Counted from the stretch's first letter, positions 1-5,354 are shown. The stretch is 6,487 bases of DNA from BMS3ABIN04 sp965554225 (GCA_965554225.1 CBEVZC010000157.1:1-6487); one strand, 5' to 3'. Notes: generated by a model not told the origin, from the sequence alone. Made by a program: numbers and translations.

Positions 1-1
1 G

Positions 2-430
2 GATTTAGTAGGTGTTGATGAAAATCAGTACCCTGTATTCATCCTAATTAGAACCGTATATTATGACCAATTATTATTTGAGATTTTTGATCTTTTACAA
101 CGGACAATGGAAAATTTAAACATTTTTACACAATTATTTTCACAAAATGAAATTGATCCCGGTCTGCAGCCCAGAATTATAATAATTGGACCATCTTATA
201 CCGCAGCATTTAAGAATATTATTAGCCATTGTGCAGTAGTTAATATTGAACTTTATTCTTTTACTGGCTTGGAAAATGAAGAAGGGAAGGGAATTTTAAT
301 AGAAAAAGAAGAAAATGAAAGGAATATTAATAAATTGAATTTAAATAAGAATTATATCTATCCTTCAAAAAACTTAGAACAACTTGCCGAACTTACGAAT
401 GAAGAACTTAATGAATTTTATAAAGAATAA
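2..430 (+). CDS. C-terminal part of a NucS/DUF91-like nuclease-fold protein (5' truncated)
   Basis: The frame is open from base 2 to the TAA at 428-430, so the window holds the last 142 codons of a longer gene. The ATG at 107 is internal, since the upstream codons continue the same fold and no ribosome site precedes it. The start of the visible part, DLVGVDENQYPVFILIR, reads like the second and third core strands of a PD-(D/E)XK nuclease of the NucS/DUF91 kind, where the pattern is usually an Asp-containing strand followed by a strand ending in ExK. A helix (YYDQLLFEIFDLLQRTMENL), then a strand (PRIIIIGPSY) and ELYSF follow in the order expected for that fold. The ExK position reads LIR here, so catalysis may be lost. 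The tail (about residues 95-142) is rich in Glu, Asn and Lys and is probably not part of the core. The family call rests on pattern memory only. The function is unknown. Confidence 0.5.
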   Translation, partial: DLVGVDENQYPVFILIRTVYYDQLLFEIFDLLQRTMENLNIFTQLFSQNEIDPGLQPRIIIIGPSYTAAFKNIISHCAVVNIELYSFTGLENEEGKGILIEKEENERNINKLNLNKNYIYPSKNLEQLAELTNEELNEFYKE

Positions 431-467
431 ATTAAGAAAGAAATTTAAAGAATTAAATCCCGGACAT

Positions 468-501
468 AAAAAAACCCCTAAAAATTTTTTAAGGGGTTTT
501 T
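468..501. terminator. Bidirectional intrinsic terminator between convergent genes
   Basis: Bases 470-479 (AAAAACCCCT) pair with 492-501 (AGGGGTTTTT) around a 12-base A/T loop. Read on plus, the stem ends in a T run and would stop transcripts of the nuclease-like gene, whose stop codon is at 428-430. Read on minus, the stem is followed by seven T (complement of 468-474) and would stop the tRNA that ends at 503. One hairpin therefore serves both convergent units. The stem G/C content is only four pairs, so efficiency could be moderate. Confidence 0.8.
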
Positions 502-502
502 G

Positions 503-576
503 TGGGCCCAGATGGACTCGAACCACCGACCCTCTGATTATGAGTCAGATGCTCTAACCAACTGAGCTATGGGCCC
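503..576 (-). tRNA. tRNA with anticodon CAT, probably tRNA-Ile2 (lysidine type)
   Basis: The minus strand gives a complete 74-base cloverleaf: acceptor GGGCCCA/TGGGCCC fully paired, D stem GCTC/GAGC, anticodon stem TCTGA/TCAGA with loop CTCATAA, variable GGGTC, T stem GGTGG/CCATC with one G-T pair and loop TTCGAGT, discriminator A. The anticodon is CAT. It is not an initiator, since position 1-72 is a normal G-C pair. The choice between elongator Met and the AUA-reading Ile tRNA rests on known TilS determinants: tRNA-Ile2 of E. coli has C4-G69 and C5-G68, and both pairs are present here. I therefore favour Ile2, modified by TilS to lysidine at C34. The 3' CCA is not encoded, so it must be added by CCA-adding enzyme. 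The gene has its own promoter (591-622) and terminator (468-501). Confidence 0.93.
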
Positions 577-590
577 GTATTTTAGAGACT

Positions 591-622
591 CAAAAATAGT
601 ATTTTGAACATTCTAAATCAAT
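591..622 (-). promoter_or_regulatory. Bacteroidota-type promoter for the CAT tRNA
   Basis: On the minus strand ATTG (622-619) is followed after 20 bases by TATTTTTG (598-591), a full match to the Bacteroidota -7 consensus TAnnTTTG. The -33 element matches TTTG in three of four positions. The -7 element ends 14 bases before the mature tRNA 5' end at 576, so a short leader for RNase P to remove is expected. The same geometry is seen before tRNA-Leu, which supports both calls. Confidence 0.6.
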
Positions 623-883
623 AGTTATTTAGTAAATGTTGTATTTTCGTTTTCAGCTTTTCGATATCTGTGTTTTTACAAAATTTTCAATTCCTGCATT
701 TTAACATTAAGCCTCAATTCTTGCAGTAATATTGCAGTTTTATTCTTTTTAATTTTCAAACTCTTAAAATCCGTTTTTCAAAAACAATCAGGTAAAATTA
801 AAAGAAATGATATACAATAAATTAAAAAAATATTTTGATGATAATAGAAAAAATCTTAATTTTGAGCCGTAATTATTAAATAT

Positions 884-915
884 TTTGTTTAGAAGTAAAT
901 AAAGTATTATATTTA
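884..915 (+). promoter_or_regulatory. Bacteroidota-type promoter for tRNA-Leu/tRNA-Val (and possibly thrS)
   Basis: TTTG at 884-887 is followed after 20 bases by TATATTTA at 908-915, which matches TAnnTTTG except for the last base. The element ends 14 bases before the mature 5' end of tRNA-Leu at 930. Spacing and offset are identical to the promoter of the CAT tRNA on the other strand. The same bases also contain a TATATT that could be read as a sigma70 -10, but the matching -35 is poor. This is the only good promoter candidate seen upstream of thrS. Confidence 0.55.
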
Positions 916-929
916 AAGTTCTATTGATT

Positions 930-1015
930 GCCGGGGTGGCGGAATTGGTAGACGCACTGGACTTAAAATCCAGTGGGAGTTATCTCCCGTGCCGGTTCGA
1001 GTCCGGCCCTCGGTA
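930..1015 (+). tRNA. tRNA-Leu (anticodon TAA)
   Basis: An 86-base class II tRNA. The acceptor arms GCCGGGG and CCTCGGT pair with two G-T wobbles, the D region is GGCGGAATTGGTAGACGC, the anticodon stem is CTGGA/TCCAG with loop CTTAAAA (anticodon TAA), and a long variable arm (GGGAGTTATCTCCC) forms its own hairpin, as expected for Leu. The T arm is GCCGG/CCGGC with loop TTCGAGT, and the discriminator is A, the Leu identity base. CCA is not encoded. It is separated from tRNA-Val by 12 bases and is surely cotranscribed with it from the promoter at 884-915. Confidence 0.97.
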
Positions 1016-1027
1016 CTCAATTTAACT

Positions 1028-1101
1028 GGGTTCTTAGCTCAGTTGGTTAGAGTGTCTGCTTGACGTGCAGAAGGTCATAGGTTCGAATCCTATAGAACCC
1101 A
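1028..1101 (+). tRNA. tRNA-Val (anticodon GAC)
   Basis: A 74-base cloverleaf: acceptor GGGTTCT/AGAACCC fully paired, D stem GCTC/GAGT, anticodon stem TCTGC/GCAGA with loop TTGACGT (anticodon GAC), variable AGGTC, T stem ATAGG/CCTAT with loop TTCGAAT, discriminator A. It reads GUC and GUU codons. CCA is not encoded. It is the second gene of a Leu-Val unit and is followed after five bases by a terminator hairpin, which lies just before thrS. Confidence 0.96.
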
Positions 1102-1106
1102 CGGTT

Positions 1107-1131
1107 ATCGGAGTGAACTCCGATTTTTTTT
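1107..1131 (+). terminator. Intrinsic terminator after tRNA-Val, directly before thrS
   Basis: ATCGGAG (1107-1113) pairs perfectly with CTCCGAT (1118-1124) around a TGAA loop and is followed at once by a T run (1124-1131). It is a textbook Rho-independent terminator and ends the Leu-Val tRNA transcript. Only 17 bases (1132-1148) separate the end of the T run from the thrS ATG. No convincing promoter fits in that gap, so the hairpin may also act as a control point for thrS by partial readthrough or antitermination. Confidence 0.85.
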
Positions 1132-1148
1132 ATTTGGTAATCCGTATT

Positions 1149-3077
1149 ATGAATAAAATTAAAATTACATTTCCAGACGGCTCAGTTCATGAGTATGATA
1201 AAGGCATTACTCCTTTGCAGATTGCCGAGTCAATTTCACATCGATTGGCTGATGATGCTTTAATTGCTAAAGTTAATGGTATCCCAAAAGATATGAATTT
1301 TAAGATTAACGAAGATTCTAAACTACAGATCTTTACATTTAAGGACGACGAAGGAAAGCATGCTTATTGGCATTCAACTTCGCATTTAATGGCTCATGCA
1401 ATCCAGTCTCTTTTCCCTGAAGCTAAATTTGGAGTTGGGCCGGCGATTGAAGGTGGTTTTTATTACGACTTCGAAATAAATAAACAATTAACCGATGATG
1501 ATCTAAAGAAAATTGAAGACAGAATGTTGCAGCTCGCAAAGGAAAATCATTCCTTTGATAGAAAAGAGTTGGCCAAAAGTGATGCAATTAATTATTTTAA
1601 GCAAGTCGGAGATAATTTCAAGTTAGAAATACTAGACGGACTTAATGACGAGGAAGAAACAATCAGCATCTACTCGGAAGGAGATTTTACTGATTTATGT
1701 ACGGGCCCTCATATCCCTTCTGCCGGGAAAATTAAATATGTAAAATTGCTGAATGTTTCAGGTTCATATTGGAGAGGCGACGAGCATAATAAGAGGCTGC
1801 AAAGAATTTACGGTGTTTCTTTTCCGAAAAAGAAAATGTTGGAAGAGCATCTGCAGTTGTTGGAAGAAGCAAAGAAACGCGATCATAGGAAATTAGGCAA
1901 GCAATTAGACCTGTTTAATATTGTTGAAGAAGCCGGTCCCGGTTTAATTTTTTGGCATCCGAAAGGGGCAAGAGTTAGAACGGCTGTGGAGGATTTTTGG
2001 AAAGATGCACATTTCAAAAACGGGTACGAACTAATTTATACTCCGCATATCGGTAAAAGTTGGTTATGGGAAACCAGCGGGCATTTATCTCATTTTAAAG
2101 AAAATATGTTTGCACCAATGACAATCGATGAGCAAGAGTATTATGTTAAACCTATGAATTGTCCTTTCCATATTATGATTTATAAATCCGGTCTTCGTTC
2201 ATATAGAGATTTACCTCTTAGGTGGGCTGAGTTGGGAACAGTTTACCGTTATGAAAAAAGCGGCGTTCTTCATGGCTTGTTAAGAGTTCGCGGCTTTACA
2301 CAAGATGATGCACATATTTTTTGTACTCATGAACAGATAGAAGAAGAAATAATTGAAGTTATTCGTTTTTCACTATATATTTGGAAATCGTTCGGTTTTG
2401 AAAAGTTAAAATTTTATGTCTCAACCAAACCGGAAAAAGCTGTTGGAAATGATGACCTTTGGGAGAAAGCAACAGATTCTTTAATCAATGCTTTAACAAC
2501 TGAAGGCTTGGAATATGAAATTGATGCAGGCGGCGGTGCGTTTTACGGTCCTAAAATAGATATTAAAGTTAAAGATGCTCTTAATCGCGAATGGCAGATG
2601 AGTACAATCCAGTTCGATTTTAATTTGCCGGAACGTTTCGATATGAAATATATTGGCGAAGATGGAAAAGAACACAGACCGTTTATGGTTCACAGAGCTT
2701 TGTTGGGTTCAATTGAAAGATTTATGGGTGTTATGATTGAACATTTCGGAGGAGCATTTCCAATGTGGCTGGCTCCTGTGCAGGTTGCTGTAATTCCCGT
2801 ATCCCAGAGCTTTTCGGATTATGGACAAAAAATCTTTGATATTTTAAGGGAAAAAGGAATTAGAGTCGAGTTAGACAAACGAAACGAAAAGATCGGATAT
2901 AAAATAAGACTTTGGGAAACGCAGAAAATTCCTTATATGCTTATTGTAGGTGAACGGGAAAAAGAAAATAATTCTGTTTCGGTAAGGCAGCACAAAGTCG
3001 GTGATAAAGGTTCGGTTAAAATTGAAGAATTTATCGCAAATATTTTAGATGAAATAAATAATAAAATTATAAACTAA
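1149..3077 (+). CDS. thrS: Threonine--tRNA ligase
   Basis: This cytosolic class II synthetase charges tRNA-Thr with Thr and edits mischarged Ser-tRNA. The product has 642 residues, the same length as the E. coli enzyme. Order: TGS domain (about 1-62); editing domain with HSTSH (H75, H79) and FTDLCTGPH (C184, H188), matching the four E. coli editing-site residues; catalytic core with the zinc ligands C338 (PMNCPFH), H389 (DDAHIF) and H515 (VHRALLGS); motif 2 Arg in GTVYRYE (R367); motif 3 Arg in GSIERFMG (R524); and a C-terminal anticodon-binding domain from about 540. All key residues are present. The frame stays open upstream to an ATG at 1065, but that start would lie inside tRNA-Val and add 28 unrelated residues. 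The ATG at 1149 gives the normal family N-terminus. The ribosome site is weak (GGTAAT at 1136-1141). A terminator-like hairpin ends 17 bases before the start. infC follows after 15 bases, so the two are an operon. Confidence 0.98.
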   Translation: MNKIKITFPDGSVHEYDKGITPLQIAESISHRLADDALIAKVNGIPKDMNFKINEDSKLQIFTFKDDEGKHAYWHSTSHLMAHAIQSLFPEAKFGVGPAIEGGFYYDFEINKQLTDDDLKKIEDRMLQLAKENHSFDRKELAKSDAINYFKQVGDNFKLEILDGLNDEEETISIYSEGDFTDLCTGPHIPSAGKIKYVKLLNVSGSYWRGDEHNKRLQRIYGVSFPKKKMLEEHLQLLEEAKKRDHRKLGKQLDLFNIVEEAGPGLIFWHPKGARVRTAVEDFWKDAHFKNGYELIYTPHIGKSWLWETSGHLSHFKENMFAPMTIDEQEYYVKPMNCPFHIMIYKSGLRSYRDLPLRWAELGTVYRYEKSGVLHGLLRVRGFTQDDAHIFCTHEQIEEEIIEVIRFSLYIWKSFGFEKLKFYVSTKPEKAVGNDDLWEKATDSLINALTTEGLEYEIDAGGGAFYGPKIDIKVKDALNREWQMSTIQFDFNLPERFDMKYIGEDGKEHRPFMVHRALLGSIERFMGVMIEHFGGAFPMWLAPVQVAVIPVSQSFSDYGQKIFDILREKGIRVELDKRNEKIGYKIRLWETQKIPYMLIVGEREKENNSVSVRQHKVGDKGSVKIEEFIANILDEINNKIIN

Positions 3078-3082
3078 TTTTC

Positions 3083-3095
3083 GAGGTAATTTATC
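3083..3095 (+). promoter_or_regulatory. infC ribosome binding site and ATC start codon
   Basis: GAGGT (3083-3087) lies five bases before an ATC at 3093-3095, good spacing for a Shine-Dalgarno sequence. The frame is closed upstream by TAA at 3087-3089, and between that stop and the conserved IF3 N-terminus there is no ATG, GTG or TTG. The first standard start codon in frame is the GTG at 3147, which lies inside a conserved segment. ATC is therefore the best start; a second rare candidate is ATT at 3114 with AAGG five bases before it. Confidence 0.75.
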
Positions 3096-3617
3096 GCTAA
3101 AAAAAAGGTACGTATTAATCATGAAATCAGGGTCATAGAAGTTAGGGTGATTGATACTGACGGAAAACAGCTAGGAATTCTTCCTATTTCCAAAGCATTA
3201 CAAATAGCAGATGAAAAAGGATTAGACTTGGTTGAAATTGCGCCGCAAGCTAAACCGCCTGTTTGTAAAATAATTGATTTTGGAAAATTTCAATATGAGC
3301 AACAGAAAAGAGACAAGCTGCAAAAAAAGAAACAGCATGTAACTATTCTTAAAGAAATTAGACTTCATCCTAATACGGATACTCATGATTTTGATTTTAA
3401 AGCGAGACATGCAGAAAATTTTATTAAAGATGGTAACAAAGTAAAAGTTTCTGTTATATTTAAAGGGCGAGAATTAGCTTATAAAGATCACGGAAAGGAA
3501 CTTTTAATAAAATTTGTTGAAAGATTAAAAGACGTTGCAAAAGTAGAAAATGAAATAAAGTTTGAAGGACGAACAATGCACACTATACTTACTCCTTTGA
3601 AAGTGAAAAAAAAATAA
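3093..3617 (+). CDS. infC: Translation initiation factor IF-3 with probable ATC start
   Basis: IF-3 binds the 30S subunit, keeps it apart from 50S and proofreads the start codon and initiator tRNA. From the ATC the product has 174 residues, a normal family length. The first residues after the start, AKKKVRINHEIRVIEVRV, correspond to the conserved RINGEIR...EVR segment of E. coli IF-3, so the start must lie at or before codon 5. The N domain runs to about 75 and contains GLDLVEIAP and the IF-3 signature KIIDFGKFQYEQQK (59-72). A Lys/Gln-rich linker follows, and the C domain (about 82-170) has KEIRLHP and the VSVIFKGRE stretch. Use of a non-AUG start that IF-3 itself discriminates against is the known basis of infC autoregulation in E. 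coli (AUU); ATC here would allow the same loop. It sits 15 bases after thrS and 20 before rpmI. There are runs of eight A after the start (3099-3106) and nine A near the end (3606-3614). Confidence 0.95.
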   Translation: MAKKKVRINHEIRVIEVRVIDTDGKQLGILPISKALQIADEKGLDLVEIAPQAKPPVCKIIDFGKFQYEQQKRDKLQKKKQHVTILKEIRLHPNTDTHDFDFKARHAENFIKDGNKVKVSVIFKGRELAYKDHGKELLIKFVERLKDVAKVENEIKFEGRTMHTILTPLKVKKK

Positions 3618-3637
3618 AATAAACTGGGATTAACATT

Positions 3638-3829
3638 ATGCCAAAAATGAAAAGTAATAGAGGAGCAGCTAAAACATTTAGAAAAACCGGCTCCGGTAAG
3701 GTAAAGAGAAATAAAGCTTTTAAATCTCATATCTTAACCAAGAAAAACGCAAAAACAATTAGAAACTTAAGAAAAGCAACTTTGGTTTCTAAAGCGGACG
3801 AAAAACGTGTTAAAACAATGATTCAATAA
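3638..3829 (+). CDS. rpmI: 50S ribosomal protein L35
   Basis: L35 is a small, very basic protein of the large ribosomal subunit. The 63-residue product begins MPKMKSNRGAAKTFRKTGSG and continues with KVKRNKAFKSHILTKK, the conserved L35 core, and its length is normal for the family. The start ATG is the only sensible one, with GGGA (3627-3630) as a weak ribosome site seven bases before it. It lies between infC (20 bases) and rplT (15 bases), the arrangement found in most bacteria, where infC, rpmI and rplT are cotranscribed. In E. coli rpmI translation is repressed by L20; I cannot see a clear L20 operator in the short gap here. Confidence 0.98.
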   Translation: MPKMKSNRGAAKTFRKTGSGKVKRNKAFKSHILTKKNAKTIRNLRKATLVSKADEKRVKTMIQ

Positions 3830-3844
3830 CGGAGATAAAAAGAA

Positions 3845-4192
3845 ATGCCACGCACAAATAATGCACCCGCTTCTCGTAAGAGAAGAAAGAAATTACTAAA
3901 ATTAGCCAAAGGCTATTGGGGCTCTAGAAGCAAGGTTTATACCGTTGCTAAACATTCTGTTGAAAAAGGACTTCAATATGCTTACAGGGATAGAAAAGCT
4001 AAAAAAAGAACTTTTAGAAAACTATGGATTGTTAGAATAAATGCAGCTGCAAGATTGAACGGTACTACGTATTCAAAATTAATTCATGCTCTGCAAAACA
4101 AAGGTGTTGATATCAATAGAAAAGTTCTTGCAAGTTTAGCTGTGGAAAACCCGCAGGCTTTTTCCGATATAGTAAAATTTGTATCTGAATAA
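3845..4192 (+). CDS. rplT: 50S ribosomal protein L20
   Basis: L20 binds 23S rRNA early in assembly of the large subunit, and in several bacteria it represses its own operon. The 115-residue product has the basic N-terminal extension (RKRRKKLLKLAKGYWGSRS, about 11-29) that threads into rRNA, and a C-terminal globular domain (about 60-115) with the conserved RKLWIVRINAAAR stretch. Length and residues are typical. GGAGA (3831-3835) lies nine bases before the ATG, one of the better ribosome sites of the operon. It follows rpmI by 15 bases. After its TAA comes a 147-base gap that holds a structured element before pheS, so rplT may be the last gene of the main transcript whenever that element terminates. 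Confidence 0.98.
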   Translation: MPRTNNAPASRKRRKKLLKLAKGYWGSRSKVYTVAKHSVEKGLQYAYRDRKAKKRTFRKLWIVRINAAARLNGTTYSKLIHALQNKGVDINRKVLASLAVENPQAFSDIVKFVSE

Positions 4193-4197
4193 TTTAT

Positions 4198-4319
4198 TTG
4201 AGGCTATCCTTAAGTCGTTCATATTCACTCTAAGTGGATAAACTTGATTGTAATTTGAATTTTTTTTAATTCTGGTCAAGGTGAAAGACAATGAAAAAGG
4301 ATCAGCCTTAATTTTTTTT
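4198..4319 (+). promoter_or_regulatory. Structured leader / candidate attenuator upstream of pheS
   Basis: AGGCT (4201-4205) pairs with AGCCT (4304-4308) and ATCCTT (4206-4211) with AAGGAT (4297-4302), with C4303 bulged; T4198, T4199 and G4200 extend the stem against 4309-4311 with a G-T pair. The stem is followed by eight T (4312-4319), so the whole looks like an intrinsic terminator with an 85-base insert. Inside are an eight-pair hairpin (4222-4229 with 4233-4240, one T-G pair) and a second hairpin in which CTTGA (4243-4247) pairs with TCAAG (4276-4280), and GAATT (4257-4261) with AATTC (4268-4272). The T run ends 20 bases before the pheS ATG. The pairings are read directly from the sequence. 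Regulation of pheST is inferred, and the class of RNA is not recognised. It could also be a plain terminator with a complex loop. Confidence 0.6.
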
Positions 4320-4339
4320 AAACCGGTCGGTAATTTAAT

Positions 4340-5329
4340 ATGGAACAAAAAATAAAAGATATTATTTCAGCTTTCGAAAAAGACCTTTCTAATGTTGAAA
4401 CTCTGCAAGGTTTAGAAGATGTACGTATTAAATATTTTAGTAGAAATGGATTTTTCTCTAATCTTTTCGAGGATTTTAAAAATTTACCGAAAGAAGAAAA
4501 ACCTAAATACGGTCAGGTTTTAAATTCTACTAAAAAAGAAGCACAGAAAAAATTTGAGCAATTAAAAAAAAATCTTTCCAATAGTTTAGATATTCAAAAA
4601 AGATTTGTTGATCTCTCACTTCCCGGTAGAGAACAAAAAATTGGAAGCGAACATATTATTTCGCAAACCATTGATAATATTAGCAATATTTTTAAGGGAT
4701 TAGGTTTTTCTGTCTATGTCGGACCGGAATTAGAATCGGATGAGAATAATTTTGAGTCTTTGAATTTTCCGCCGGATCACCCTGCAAGAGATATGCAGGA
4801 CACATTTTTCATAAACGATAAATTCTTGCTGCGGACACATACTTCACCTGTGCAAGTTAGACTAATGAAGAAGAAAAAACCTCCTATTAGAGCAATTATG
4901 CCCGGCAAAGTTTACAGGAATGAAGCTATCAGTGCAAAAAGTTATTGCTTGTTTCATCAGATTGAAGGTCTTTATATAGATACCGATGTAACTTTCGCGG
5001 AATTGAAAGGAACTCTAGTTTATTTTGCTAAAAAATTGTACGGACAAAATGTTAAGTATCGTTTTAGATCCAGTTTTTTCCCGTTTACCGAACCAAGTGC
5101 TGAAGTTGATATTTGGTGGCAGCCGAAAGGCAAAGAGGGGAGATGGCTGGAGATTTTAGGCTGCGGTATGGTTGACCCGAATGTGCTGGATAATGTCGGT
5201 ATCGATTCCGAGAAATATACAGGCTATGCATTTGGTATGGGTGTGGAAAGAATGGCTTTACTGAAATACGGTATAAGCGATATCAGATTATTTTTTGATA
5301 ATGATTATAGATTTTTGCAACAATTCTAA
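4340..5329 (+). CDS. pheS: Phenylalanine--tRNA ligase alpha subunit
   Basis: PheS is the catalytic subunit of the cytosolic alpha2-beta2 PheRS and activates Phe for transfer to tRNA-Phe. The 329-residue length is normal. An N-terminal coiled-coil region (about 1-90), which binds tRNA, is followed by the class II core: motif 1 around GFSVYVGPELE (122-132), the HPARDMQDTF segment (147-156), LLRTHTSPVQVR (163-174), motif 2 GKVYRNEA...FHQIEGL (189-211), the Phe-pocket FPFTEPS (247-253), LEILGCGMV (270-278) and motif 3 GYAFGMGVERMALLKYG (295-311). The small Ala in GYAFGMG, which sets pocket size in this family, is present. The ATG at 4340 has only a weak ribosome site (GGTAAT at 4329-4334). The gene lies downstream of the structured element at 4198-4319 and 22 bases before pheT, with which it must be cotranslated. 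Confidence 0.98.
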   Translation: MEQKIKDIISAFEKDLSNVETLQGLEDVRIKYFSRNGFFSNLFEDFKNLPKEEKPKYGQVLNSTKKEAQKKFEQLKKNLSNSLDIQKRFVDLSLPGREQKIGSEHIISQTIDNISNIFKGLGFSVYVGPELESDENNFESLNFPPDHPARDMQDTFFINDKFLLRTHTSPVQVRLMKKKKPPIRAIMPGKVYRNEAISAKSYCLFHQIEGLYIDTDVTFAELKGTLVYFAKKLYGQNVKYRFRSSFFPFTEPSAEVDIWWQPKGKEGRWLEILGCGMVDPNVLDNVGIDSEKYTGYAFGMGVERMALLKYGISDIRLFFDNDYRFLQQF

Positions 5330-5340
5330 GTAAAGGTTTC

Positions 5341-5354
5341 AGGAGTTAAAATTG
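5341..5354 (+). promoter_or_regulatory. pheT ribosome binding site and TTG start codon
   Basis: AGGAG (5341-5345) lies six bases before TTG (5352-5354). The residues after this codon, KISLNWIKDYI, are the conserved PheT N-terminus, so this TTG must be the start; there is no ATG or GTG in frame near it. A TTG start lowers initiation relative to ATG and may help set the alpha-to-beta ratio, though that is inference. Confidence 0.85.

Larger units (their letters stand above)
577..929. other. AT-rich divergent intergenic region between two tRNA units
   Basis: This stretch separates the minus-strand CAT tRNA from the plus-strand tRNA-Leu/Val unit. Apart from the two promoters at its ends (591-622 minus, 884-915 plus) I see no gene, RNA gene, strong inverted repeat or direct repeat in it. 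Stops are frequent in all frames I read. The only short frame worth a note is a 21-codon ORF at 807-872, which has no clear ribosome site. T-rich and A-rich tracts around 700-800 may bend the DNA but show no definable motif. Confidence 0.7.

Noticed and set aside
807..872. 21-codon ORF (ATG to TAA) in the intergenic region before tRNA-Leu
   Set aside because: It is short, has no clear ribosome site, and its Asn/Lys/Ile-rich composition is what AT-rich noncoding DNA gives. No recognised motif.
1065..1148. Upstream ATG extending thrS by 28 codons
   Set aside because: It begins inside the tRNA-Val gene, crosses a terminator hairpin and adds residues unrelated to the TGS domain. The ATG at 1149 gives the normal N-terminus and a 642-residue product.
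2493..2693. Minus-strand ORFs inside thrS, infC, rplT and pheT
   Set aside because: They lie opposite well conserved genes, lack ribosome sites and have no recognisable protein features; they are shadows.
3099..3106. Run of eight A after the infC start as a programmed frameshift site
   Set aside because: No ATG in another frame upstream could feed a frameshift into infC; the ATG at 3121 hits a stop after five codons. A rare start explains the data more simply.
3618..3637. L20-binding operator between infC and rpmI
   Set aside because: The gap is only 20 bases and I see no rRNA-like fold. A pseudoknot reaching into infC, as in E. coli, cannot be judged by eye.
4193..4339. Separate Bacteroidota-type promoter for pheS
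   Set aside because: TAATTTG at 4251-4257 is one base short of TAnnTTTG and has no TTTG about 20 bases upstream.
4281..4355. 24-codon GTG ORF overlapping the pheS start, with two Phe codons in the T run (possible pheM-like leader peptide)
   Set aside because: No ribosome site precedes the GTG, and the Phe codons lie within the terminator T run, the wrong place for classical attenuation, where stalling must occur upstream of the terminator stem.
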